A stretch of 64,000 nt of DNA from Sphingomonas sp. Leaf34 (GTDB taxonomy: Bacteria > Pseudomonadota > Alphaproteobacteria > Sphingomonadales > Sphingomonadaceae), in NCBI RefSeq assembly GCF_001421805.1, contig NZ_LMLC01000006.1, positions 1-64,000 of the forward strand, in the 5' to 3' direction. The notes beneath the pieces are model-generated. The model was not told where the DNA came from, did no database searches, and saw only the letters and a program-made list of their open reading frames with translations. The position numbers were made by a program, and so were the translations under genes. Below, piece by piece: positions 44,681 through 53,500 of this stretch. Position 1 is the stretch's first letter. Every line of letters starts with the position of its first letter.

Positions 44681-47131
44681 TCATTTTTGGCTCAACACAA
44701 GATCATCGCGACCAAAGTCGATGAGAGTCTGCCGTATTCTTGCGCCTTGTTGGGCATCCATGCCCATCTTCAATTCCATTTGCTTGATGGTGCCGAGCAG
44801 TTCCTCCTGACCGAGCTCGGGGAAGACCTTGGTAGCGACGAACAGGCTCGGCACCTGTTTTTCCAAAATATCTTGGAGCGACTTATGAGCCTTCGCGCTG
44901 CGAACCTCCGACAGGATGGCCGCTAGGACCCATCGAGAGATGACCGTGAGCGTCGTAATCTGGACTGGGAGGGTGTCGCTCTCGGCCGCAAACTGCAACC
45001 GCCCGATCAGGCTTCGGTTAAAATCCGGCCCCCAAATCGCTGCGATCGATTTCGCCGCAACGAACAAAAAGCTGTCTCGGAAGTTTTCACCCGGCTCACC
45101 AGAAAACGGAATCAGGGCTGTCTCGTTCCCATCCTCGGTCTTATACCGCTTGGTGCAGCCGTGCAGCATTACGTACAGCATGAACAGCGATCGGGTTACG
45201 AAGTCGAGATCGAGCGTAGCATTCGCGTTTTTTGCCCGCTCCAAAAAGCCTTGGAACTTCTCTATCCCTCGCCAAAGTGCGTACTGATTGCGTTCGAACT
45301 CGCTTGCGGAGACGATGGCCGGTTCGACGTCTGCCGCATATAACGAACGACGGTTGGTTCCAGCGTCGTCCTGTTCCCCGACGTCGTCCTGATCCTCCCC
45401 AACATCATACACTTTCGCCTTAGCCGCGTCTTCGGCATCGATACTGTCGGCGGTCTCCACATTGACCATGCCCCGGAGCACAATCTGCAGAAGTGCCTGG
45501 AGCGCCGGGTTTTCACCATGGGCAAGGCCGGCCGACTTCATACTTGCGCGGAGGTTGAGCGCCTTCCTGAACTCGTCAGCTGTCGCGAAATCACGTCCCG
45601 TAATCCGGGGCGGTGCGCCGCGGCCGCCAGCGGCGCGGACCCTTTCCAGCGATGGGCCGCTCTTGGCGTCATCGTCCAGCAGAAGGTGGATGTCCTTCGC
45701 CAGCCCGATCAGGTCGGCCTCGCCGTTGAGGACGGCATCAAGTTTCTTCCTGATGGCATCGGCAACCGGAAACGGCGCGAAGCGCATCAACTCTTCCGGA
45801 TTGGCGATGATCACCGGTCGACTGATCCGACCGTCACCCAAGCAGACGCGCGCGATATTTGAGTCGGGCGTTACATCCCCTAACTCGGCCGTCCACACAC
45901 CGTTGGCGTGATTAGACAACGGAAAATGCTCGTCATCGATCTTTATGGACTTCCCTTCTCCCTTGATGCGCAGGGTCGGCGACCAGATCAGCCGTCTCCC
46001 GCGGCGCTCGACGGAGCCTGCCGTAAAGGTGGTCGTATCAGGGAGTGCATCGGCCCTGTCCGGCGGCGCCGGGATATCGGCGACTGCTATCGTAGACTTA
46101 TAGGAGAGGTTCAGCAGTTTTTTCACAGCACCGCGCGGCAGCTTCCGGAACAGGAGGCACTCGTGATTTTCTCCGGCTTTGCCGGGCACACCCAAAGCCG
46201 CGGTCGTACAATTGGCACTGCCGACGAAGAGGAAATCGTGGCCAGCGCCTTGAAAGAGGAACATCTTCGCATGGAGAAAGCGCGTGTTGCTTTCATCCGG
46301 CCCAATCGGGTGAAACTTGAGAGCCAGTTTGCCGATCGCCGCAATCGGGAAAGTGGAGGACCGCGATGGATTGCGCCGATTTTGGGCGAGGAAGATGCGC
46401 ACGTCCGGATTTCCGACTGTGGTAGCTAAGCGCTTGAGAGCCGAAAGCTGTTCATCCCAGTAAGGCGAGATGATTGTCAGCCGCTCGACCGGTTCGTCGA
46501 TCAGCTCGAGCATCCGATCGGCCAGACCGATCGTGTCCGCCGGATCGGAAAGCAAGAGGTCAATTTTGGATCCATCCAGCAGCGTGAACGCAGCATTGCC
46601 CTCCATCACGGCCTCGTCGATCCAGGGCGACTGGCTGCGGAGCAACTCGAGCTTATACGCGGCCTTGCTGTCGTCGCCAGGACGAGCCAAGGCCGACAGC
46701 CATTGGTGTGCTTTGATGAAGAGTGTCCGATGGATATCACTATCCGCGTCATCGTCCCGAGCCTGCCACGACAAGGTCGAGACAAGTTCAAGATTTCCCG
46801 CCCAGCCCGCCGAGGTGACGTTCGCGGAGCCGATAATCAGTTTGGCTTTCGCCTTGCCGTAGCGCAGGGCCAATTTCGGGTGGAAGCACGATGTGGTTTC
46901 GATCGGCACCACGAGATACTTCCGACCGGCATTCATGAATGCATCCGGGATTGCTTCAAGCGACTGCCCCAGCATCGATGCGTCCGCGAGCAGCAGATTG
47001 TTCTGGCAACCTAGCCCGCGCAGTCTGAGTTGCAGGCTCGCGTCGTAGAAGGCTGGATCGACGCTGAAGGTCGATAGGATCGAGCTGTGAAATCCAGTCT
47101 CCTTGAAGTCATCGAAAAGACTATGCGGCAT
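44681..47131 (-). CDS. Phospholipase D-like nuclease family protein, 816 aa
   Basis: Two PLD half-motifs are visible: HPKLALRYGKAKAKLIIGSAN (His about 84, Lys 86) and HAKMFLFQGAGHDFLFVGSANCT (His about 287, Lys 289), with the GSAN blocks that complete each active-site half. Such proteins cleave phosphodiesters, and many defence nucleases use this fold. The C-terminal 400 residues are helical and unassigned, with an acidic DVGEDQDDVGEQDD stretch. The ATG at 47131 overlaps the previous gene by 11 bases; a start at 47179 is possible. It is the last gene of a leftward operon with the 505-aa protein and an SbcC-like remnant. Confidence 0.8.
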   Translation of the reverse strand: MPHSLFDDFKETGFHSSILSTFSVDPAFYDASLQLRLRGLGCQNNLLLADASMLGQSLEAIPDAFMNAGRKYLVVPIETTSCFHPKLALRYGKAKAKLIIGSANVTSAGWAGNLELVSTLSWQARDDDADSDIHRTLFIKAHQWLSALARPGDDSKAAYKLELLRSQSPWIDEAVMEGNAAFTLLDGSKIDLLLSDPADTIGLADRMLELIDEPVERLTIISPYWDEQLSALKRLATTVGNPDVRIFLAQNRRNPSRSSTFPIAAIGKLALKFHPIGPDESNTRFLHAKMFLFQGAGHDFLFVGSANCTTAALGVPGKAGENHECLLFRKLPRGAVKKLLNLSYKSTIAVADIPAPPDRADALPDTTTFTAGSVERRGRRLIWSPTLRIKGEGKSIKIDDEHFPLSNHANGVWTAELGDVTPDSNIARVCLGDGRISRPVIIANPEELMRFAPFPVADAIRKKLDAVLNGEADLIGLAKDIHLLLDDDAKSGPSLERVRAAGGRGAPPRITGRDFATADEFRKALNLRASMKSAGLAHGENPALQALLQIVLRGMVNVETADSIDAEDAAKAKVYDVGEDQDDVGEQDDAGTNRRSLYAADVEPAIVSASEFERNQYALWRGIEKFQGFLERAKNANATLDLDFVTRSLFMLYVMLHGCTKRYKTEDGNETALIPFSGEPGENFRDSFLFVAAKSIAAIWGPDFNRSLIGRLQFAAESDTLPVQITTLTVISRWVLAAILSEVRSAKAHKSLQDILEKQVPSLFVATKVFPELGQEELLGTIKQMELKMGMDAQQGARIRQTLIDFGRDDLVLSQK

Positions 47132-48638
47132 TGAGAAATTCCGCGCCGGCAGCAGTGATAAGCCCGGATTCCACATCAACCAGACCGGCGTCGTACGAAA
47201 ATGTGAGGAGGTTCTCTATTCGGGGCTGCGTGTAGGTGTATTCACTTAATTCACCGTCGACGAGGCATCCATCGTCAAGCGTGAATCGGTATGTGAAGCG
47301 CCCTCCGGTCGCCAGCTTTTGGCCGGCTATCGTCAAGTGGTTCGACACCACGAACTTCTTGATGAGCTTGGCGACCGTGGTCCTGGCGTTGCCATGCGGA
47401 TGGAGATCGAGGAACCTGAAAATTCCTTCGGCCGAGCGCCCTTCGGCGGTGGCTAGACTCAACGCTTTTCGAACCTCCGAAGCTTCTCTCCAGCGATGCC
47501 AGAGCGAGAGAATGAGCTTGGTACAACTCGCGATCGCCGCAACATCAGGCATCTTCTTGACCGACGCGACCGCGAGCAGGCCTGCTCCCAGATCATGGTC
47601 TTCTCCCAGGCTCTTGCTCGCTAGAGCCGCCGCGACATCCTCCGTAGAAGCCTCTCCGTCGGTGACCGCGAGCGCCGCTAGGCCGGTTGCAAGTTCCTCG
47701 ACGGAGGTTGGCTCGGTAACCCGATTGGACAGCCCGACGATCGCATTGAGCCAGACCTCGAGCGCGATATGACAAAATTCGTTCAGGAAATAGGCGCGCC
47801 ATCCTGTGAGATTGTTTTCCGCCTGAGGTGCAGCTTCCAGTTGTCCCCGCTGCACGTAGAGTTCCCGGCGCAGGTTGAAGTCGCCCTTCGCATCCGACAC
47901 CACGGCCAACAGGTTACGAAGTGAGGTGCGCCTGGCGTCAGCGGTGGGGTCATCGGCGCGAGCGCCCTGGAGAAACACCCTCAGCAATCGCGCTTCTTCG
48001 CTGGTCGGCTTCAGGTACGATGGATGAAGAGCCCCGGAAATCACCTCGCAATCTGACCGCGAAATACGACCAGCCTTCACAGCTTTCAGCAGTAGACTGC
48101 AGGCTTCCGGATGTTCCTCCTGCACCGCCTCGGCGAGCACCTTCCCGGCGTTAATGGTCACGCCATAGACACGGTCGGATACGTTATCGATCAAGCGCAT
48201 CTCGAGCATGCTAGCGGTATAGAACTGACCGAAATTCCCGTACTTCGCCTTGAGATACTGACCATCCTCTCCGGGTCTGTCGGTCGGTTTGATAAGATCG
48301 AACGTCTTCCTCGAAGAATCGGCAGCTTCAAGCCGCCCCCAGTCAGATCCAGCCATGCCTAACGCATTGGGCGCATCGCCAATCTGACAGGCCAGCGCGA
48401 TCGCCGCCTCGCAGCGCCGGATAAATTCGATCCATTTACCTTCTTTTGTCGTGTGGTGGATTTGCTCGAATTGCCACACTACCCAGCAATAGAAGGAATA
48501 GTAGCGGAGCCGATTGGTCACGTTAGTGAGCCCCGGCACGAGAGAAGTGTACAGCCGAACGGAAGCAGCCTGAAAGCCGAGTGGATCCCGCCCCGCCGAG
48601 AAGCTCCCCGGCTTAGTCCAGTCTGCTACGTATGTCAT
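47121..48638 (-). CDS. Uncharacterised 505-aa protein linked to PLD and SbcC-like genes
   Basis: No family recognised. The N-terminus MTYVADWTKPGSFSAGRDPLGFQAA leads into VRLYTSLVPGLTNVTNRLRYYSFYCW, an aromatic-rich conserved-looking block. The rest is mostly helical, and the last 100 residues (VAKLIKKFVVSNHLTIAG, YTYTQPRIENLLTFSYDAGLV) look like winged-helix or helical bundle segments. No membrane helix or signal is seen. It sits 51 bases after the SbcC-like remnant and overlaps the PLD gene by 11 bases, so the three form one operon. A structural or adaptor role in that module is inferred only from context. Confidence 0.7.
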   Translation of the reverse strand: MTYVADWTKPGSFSAGRDPLGFQAASVRLYTSLVPGLTNVTNRLRYYSFYCWVVWQFEQIHHTTKEGKWIEFIRRCEAAIALACQIGDAPNALGMAGSDWGRLEAADSSRKTFDLIKPTDRPGEDGQYLKAKYGNFGQFYTASMLEMRLIDNVSDRVYGVTINAGKVLAEAVQEEHPEACSLLLKAVKAGRISRSDCEVISGALHPSYLKPTSEEARLLRVFLQGARADDPTADARRTSLRNLLAVVSDAKGDFNLRRELYVQRGQLEAAPQAENNLTGWRAYFLNEFCHIALEVWLNAIVGLSNRVTEPTSVEELATGLAALAVTDGEASTEDVAAALASKSLGEDHDLGAGLLAVASVKKMPDVAAIASCTKLILSLWHRWREASEVRKALSLATAEGRSAEGIFRFLDLHPHGNARTTVAKLIKKFVVSNHLTIAGQKLATGGRFTYRFTLDDGCLVDGELSEYTYTQPRIENLLTFSYDAGLVDVESGLITAAGAEFLNAA

Positions 48639-48689
48639 ATTCCCCCTTACTACCCTCGCGGAGCTTTGGTCGATTCGGTAGTCGCCGTC

Positions 48690-50072
48690 CTAAGCAATAC
48701 GCTCTTCTATCGTGCTTCCGCTGGGCGTCTTGATAACTGTAAAGCCGTTCGGCACGGCCTGCTGAACGAGGGGAACATGCGAGATAAGCCCCACGGCCCT
48801 GTTCTGGCCGACGATGTCCTGCAAAACCTGTAGCACCTGATCGAGCGTCCCGCCGTCTCCATCACTGTCGAGACTGCCGAATCCCTCGTCGATAAAGATC
48901 GTATCGAGGCGGATCGCACCATGGCTCATCTCGACGATGTCAGAGAGACCCAGCGCAAGAGAGAGCGCGGCAATGAAGGTTTCACCACCTGAGAGCGTGC
49001 TTACCTCACGCGCGCGACCGGTCTGAATGTCGTGCACACGGATATCGAGACCGCGCTTGCGGCGGCCACCTACCGTCTGGACGTCGCGTTCCAGCCGATA
49101 TCGCCCCTCGCTCATGGGCCCGAAGCGCAGGTTGGCGGCTTCGAGCACCTGATCGAACATTGCGCCGACGGCGCATGTCTCCAGCGTGATATTCATTGCA
49201 TTGCGGCCCTCGAACGCGTCGGCGAGCGCGCGCATAGGGCCGGACTGTTCGTTCAGCAGAGTCAGGCGATCGATCTGCTCGCGCAGGCTATCGAGCAATT
49301 GGGTCAACTGGTTGCAACCCGCACGCGCGTCGGCGGCAGCGCAGGTAGCAGTCGCGGCGGCTGCCTGCGCAGCATCCCGGTCGGCGCGGAGAAGATCGAG
49401 ATTCGGGCGCTCGCGCTCCGATATCGCCGCGCTCGTATCCTCAACCCGGCTCTGCGCACGCGTCAGGTTTTCACGCAACGCGTCAAGTTGTTTAAGCATG
49501 GTCGCGATGTTCGCAATATCGGCTTTCGCCACCCGATACTGCTCATCGGTCAGGCCGAGCTCGTCTCGCCGTGTCGCATAAGCGGTCCGCGCATCGGCAA
49601 CGTCCTGGTCGCATTCGGTGATACGCTTTGCCGCACCCGTTCGGTCGCTTTCGGCAGCGGCGCGATCAGCGCTGCTCTGCGTGCAGGCGTCCTGCGCTGT
49701 CTGGACTTCCTGCTGACGCTGGTCGATCTGCGTGCTGACGATGCATCGCCGAAGCGTGATCGCGGCGGCATCGCGAAGCGATTCAGGAACTGCGGCGATG
49801 TGGTCATTATATGACTGCCGTGCGAGCGCGGCTGCTGTCCCCGCCGACTGCTCTGCTTCGGCCTTCGACGAGCGTTCGGCGTCCGCCGTGGTGACGTAGC
49901 CCTCAAGCGTCCCGGTCTGGCCGACGAGGGACGCCACATCGACGACAGCGCCCAGCGCCTCGATCGCCTCGCCCATCCGCAGGGCCTCACCCTCGAGATC
50001 CGCGGCACTACGATCGAGGCGCTGCTCACGAGGGCGGCGTAGAGATGAGGGGTCTTGATAGTTATGGGTGAT
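48690..50072 (-). pseudogene. SbcC/SMC-like ATPase missing its N-terminal half
   Basis: The open frame (first ATG at 49976, frame open back to a stop at 50073-50075) encodes the C-terminal half of an SbcC-type ATPase. It has coiled-coil segments, the ABC signature VSTLSGGETFIAALSLALGLSD, Walker B RLDTIFIDEGFGSLD and the D/H-loop AVGLISHVPLVQQAVPNG. The Walker A half, the Zn-hook CxxC and any SbcD-like nuclease partner are absent. The break lies where the rightward module begins, so the gene was probably truncated by that module's arrival. It cannot hydrolyse ATP by itself. Confidence 0.8.
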
Positions 50073-50372
50073 TCAGGTCTTCGGCTCCGGATTAAGTACA
50101 AGCTCCGCACTGCTCCTTCGGACGCGGAGGCCGCCGAGTGGGCGGCGCTGGCACAACAACACATAGACCGGGGCGGTGACCCGGAGGACGCCGGCCGTCG
50201 CGCGGCAGACGAGCTGTTCGAGACGCGCATCGACGCGCCGGGCGGGGGGCCGTCGGGTACTGGGCCTGATTTCCCCATCGACAGTCCGCTTTCCGACCGT
50301 GACATCCTGAGGGCCTACATCGTCTCGGTGAGCGCGATCACCGGGCACTCGCCTGACGCTAGCGACGCTTGA
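50064..50372 (+). CDS. Small hypothetical protein at the module junction, 102 aa
   Basis: The ATG at 50064 (a TTG nine bases earlier is possible) begins MGDSGLRLRIKYKLRTAPSD, then EAAEWAALAQQHIDRGGDPEDAGRRAADELFE and a Gly/Pro linker, ending in LRAYIVSVSAITG. It is cytosolic and has no known family that I recognise. It overlaps the end of the SbcC-like frame on the other strand and lies 132 bases before the NERD-kinase-helicase gene, so it may be the first gene of that module or a leftover at the junction. Confidence 0.5.
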   Translation: MGDSGLRLRIKYKLRTAPSDAEAAEWAALAQQHIDRGGDPEDAGRRAADELFETRIDAPGGGPSGTGPDFPIDSPLSDRDILRAYIVSVSAITGHSPDASDA

Positions 50373-50474
50373 AGCCGGGCGGGAATAGAACGTTCGCTGA
50401 ACCGCTACGATTCGCGTAACGCGGAGTGGCGACGCGGTGTCGAGTCTGGTCGAGGCTCGACTGATAAAAAGACG

Positions 50475-50488
50475 CCCCGCATACGGGG
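50475..50488 (+). promoter_or_regulatory. Hairpin just upstream of the NERD-kinase-helicase gene
   Basis: CCCCG-CATA-CGGGG forms a five-pair stem with a four-base loop, 17 bases before the GTG start and directly before the GGGGGAC ribosome-binding site. It could modulate translation or be a small operator; no T-run follows, so it is not a standard terminator. Confidence 0.35.
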
Positions 50489-50504
50489 ATAACGGGGGAC
50501 GGGC

Positions 50505-53500
50505 GTGAAGATCACAAACTGTGGGCGCGGCGTGCACAGGCGCGAAGTGAGCGGTGTCGAGATGCTGCAGCAGCGCCTTCCGCCAGCCTGGTACGCGTTC
50601 ACAAACCTCGACCTCGCCACGGCGCCCGGGTCCAGCCGGGAGATCGACGTGATCATCGTGGCGGAGGACCGGATACTGCTCGTCGATCTCAAGGACTGGA
50701 GGGGGCCGATCGAGAGCGACGGCGGGCGATGGCTCAACGCCGGCCGGGACTCGGGCGCCAGTCCGATCCCGAAGCTCAGTCAGAACGTGCGAGACGTATA
50801 TCTCCAGCTGAAGGCGCACCTGAAGAAGTATCGACCAGCCGGCACCTACAACGTGCCGTTCGTGCAAGGGATGGTCGTTCTTACCGATTACAAGGACCTC
50901 GGCGGCATCGCGGCGACCGAGCGCGCCATGGTCTCGGGCGTCGACGACTTCATAAATGACATCGCGACCCGTGGTCGGCGAGTTCAGCGGTTCGGGCCGG
51001 TGAACCAGTGGTTCATCTCGAACCCGTTGACTTCACCGGAATGGAAGGATCAGCTCCGTAAGTTCTTCAACGTTACGAAGGGTGTCTTCGTACCGGGACG
51101 GCGCGACTATGGCGGCTATTTCGCGAACTCGGATGCACCGGTGTTTCGGCACCCCGACAACATCTACCAGGAGTTCGAGGCAAGTGACGAGCGCGCCTCC
51201 GCCAGCATCGGTACTCTGCGCCTATGGGATTTCACAAAGGCAGACGCCCAGTTTCAGACCGAGGACGGGCGGGCTGAGATCGCGGGTCGCGAGCAGGCCG
51301 TAGTCTCCTACCTCCAGGATCGCAGCGAGCGGTGTGACGCTGTCGTCCTTGGAGGACGCGGGCGGGACAGCGATTACGGCGTCGCCTACTGGGAGATCTA
51401 TGACCGGAGACGTCGGCTTGCCCGTTTGACCGACTTCGCGCAGACGGAGCTCAGGGAGCTAGGAAAGCAGGAAAGGCTCGAACTTTCGCGCCAACTACTC
51501 TCGGCACTCGACGCCCTTCACATGACGGGCGCATCGCACCTGGACGTCGGATCCCACAGCGTCTGGGTGCAGCGACCGTCGACCGTGAAGGTGTCGCACC
51601 TGATGGCGGCAAGCTATCCTCAGGTGAACACGTTGGGCGAAAGCCGGTATCAGTTCCTGTCCGCGTCCCCGGTACCCGAGGAGGCACTTGGTCTAAAAGG
51701 CACCCACAAGCAGCGGGACGTGTTCCTTCTCGGTCTGGCCGTTCACCGTCTGTTGTTCGGTACGGGCCCAACGGCCGACGAGGGCTGCCCGCCTGACTGG
51801 GACCCTGCCGTCGATGAAGAGGGAGACTACGCCGAGCTGCACGGCTGGTTCGCGACCGCGCTCGACTGGGAGCCGAGCAAGAGGTTCCGCGAGGCTGGCG
51901 ATGCGCTTGCTGCGTTCGTCGAGGCCACTGTGCAGCGTCCCACGCCGGCCGAGGTCGTGGAAGGGCTGGAGACGTTCCGCGGATCGCTGCGCAGCATGCT
52001 CCAGCTGTTTTCGCAGTATCCGCCAGCGGAGCTGATCCGGGACGACGACCGGAAGGCGCTCTGGCGTAGCGAACGCGATGGCGTGCGAGTACTCGTGAAG
52101 GTCTGGAAACGCGCGATGTGGGGCGACCAAGTGCGGGAGGGGGCCCGCATCCTCGACTTCCTGACCCGCAGCAAGGAACTTGCCGCGGCGCAGCCGCCGG
52201 GATGCGCTCGGATCCTGGAGGTGTATTGGTTAGGCGATGCCATAGTGCAGGTGCAGGAGTGGTCTGAGCGACCGTCGCTTGCCACTCTGCTCACCGCGGA
52301 ATCGGGCAGGTTAGGTGACGAGCCCCGTTTGGACCTGACCGACGCCTTGGCACGATTGATCGAGGAACTGCACGCCCGCCACCTGGCGCACGGCGACCTT
52401 AAGCCAGCCAACATCCTGGTCGACCCGGCTCAGCCCGCCGCGCCGATGCTCATCGACATCGTTGACTTCGGGAATGCTTCCGAAGGTGAGCTGCTGACGA
52501 GCGCGTATGCACCGGATGGCGGTGGGGGACGCTACGAACGGGACTGTTTCGCCGTCACCCGGATAGCCGAGGAGCTGCTGGCGGATGGCGACCGTACCCT
52601 GGACGTGTCGCTGCGATCGGCCATCGAACTCGTTCGGACGGCCGATCCGGCGAATTCCACCCTCCTACCGCTTGTGGAAGCGCTGAGCGGCCTGCGCCGA
52701 GGTCCGGAGCCGGAGGTGCCGTCGTTCAGGATCGTCGCAGCGTTCGCTGCGTCCGGCGTGATGCTCTCGGACGAGGGTCTGTATTATCTCCGACCGTCAC
52801 GCTCAGGTTCCTCCCTCGTTCTCCGGGGCGCATGCGAGGAGATAGAGATCGAGCCGGACGGTCTGGGTCGGCCCGGCAGGATCTCACGCCGATCGCTAGA
52901 CCAGAAGAGGATATCGTCGCTCGCCCGCTTCGAGTTCGCATCGATCGCGGGGCTGATCGAAGTCGTGGACGGTCCGGTCAACGACGCTTTGGATATCCGG
53001 CCCCTTCTAGAGCGGCCCGACGTGATCCAGGCGCTGGGCTCATCCAAGTCGAACGCGCCGGCGACTGAAGCACGTTCGGACGGCGATGCCACGGCGGAGG
53101 AGGATGTCTCGGAGCAGCTTCTCGCTGACAGTTCCGAGCTGTCCGAGGAGGAACTCGTCGAGGAGATAGCAGCCTCGCCTCGGCCGACCGGCTCGATCGA
53201 CGTTGCACGCCTTTGGGAAGTGCTCGTCGACGCTGAGCGGGACCTTGAAACGCATGGCGAGGCACTGGAGGACAGCGTCTTCGACAGGAACGGCAAACGA
53301 CATCTCGTCCAGTTCCAACTGCAGGGCGGATCGTTCGACTATGACCGGAAGGACCGCGTACTCGTTGAACGACAGGACCATCGCGGCAACTGGCGTCGTA
53401 TCGGATACCTCGACCTGCAGCGATCACGTCCCGCCTCGATCGTGATTGATGACGGTCGTTACCAGTTCAAGGGGGACGGTCCCCTCGTAGCTCAGTACGA

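Noticed and set aside
44681..50072. Wadjet or other SMC-based plasmid-defence system
   Set aside because: The ATPase fragment is SbcC-like rather than JetC-like, and no JetA, JetB or JetD-type genes are present; PLD is not a Wadjet component.
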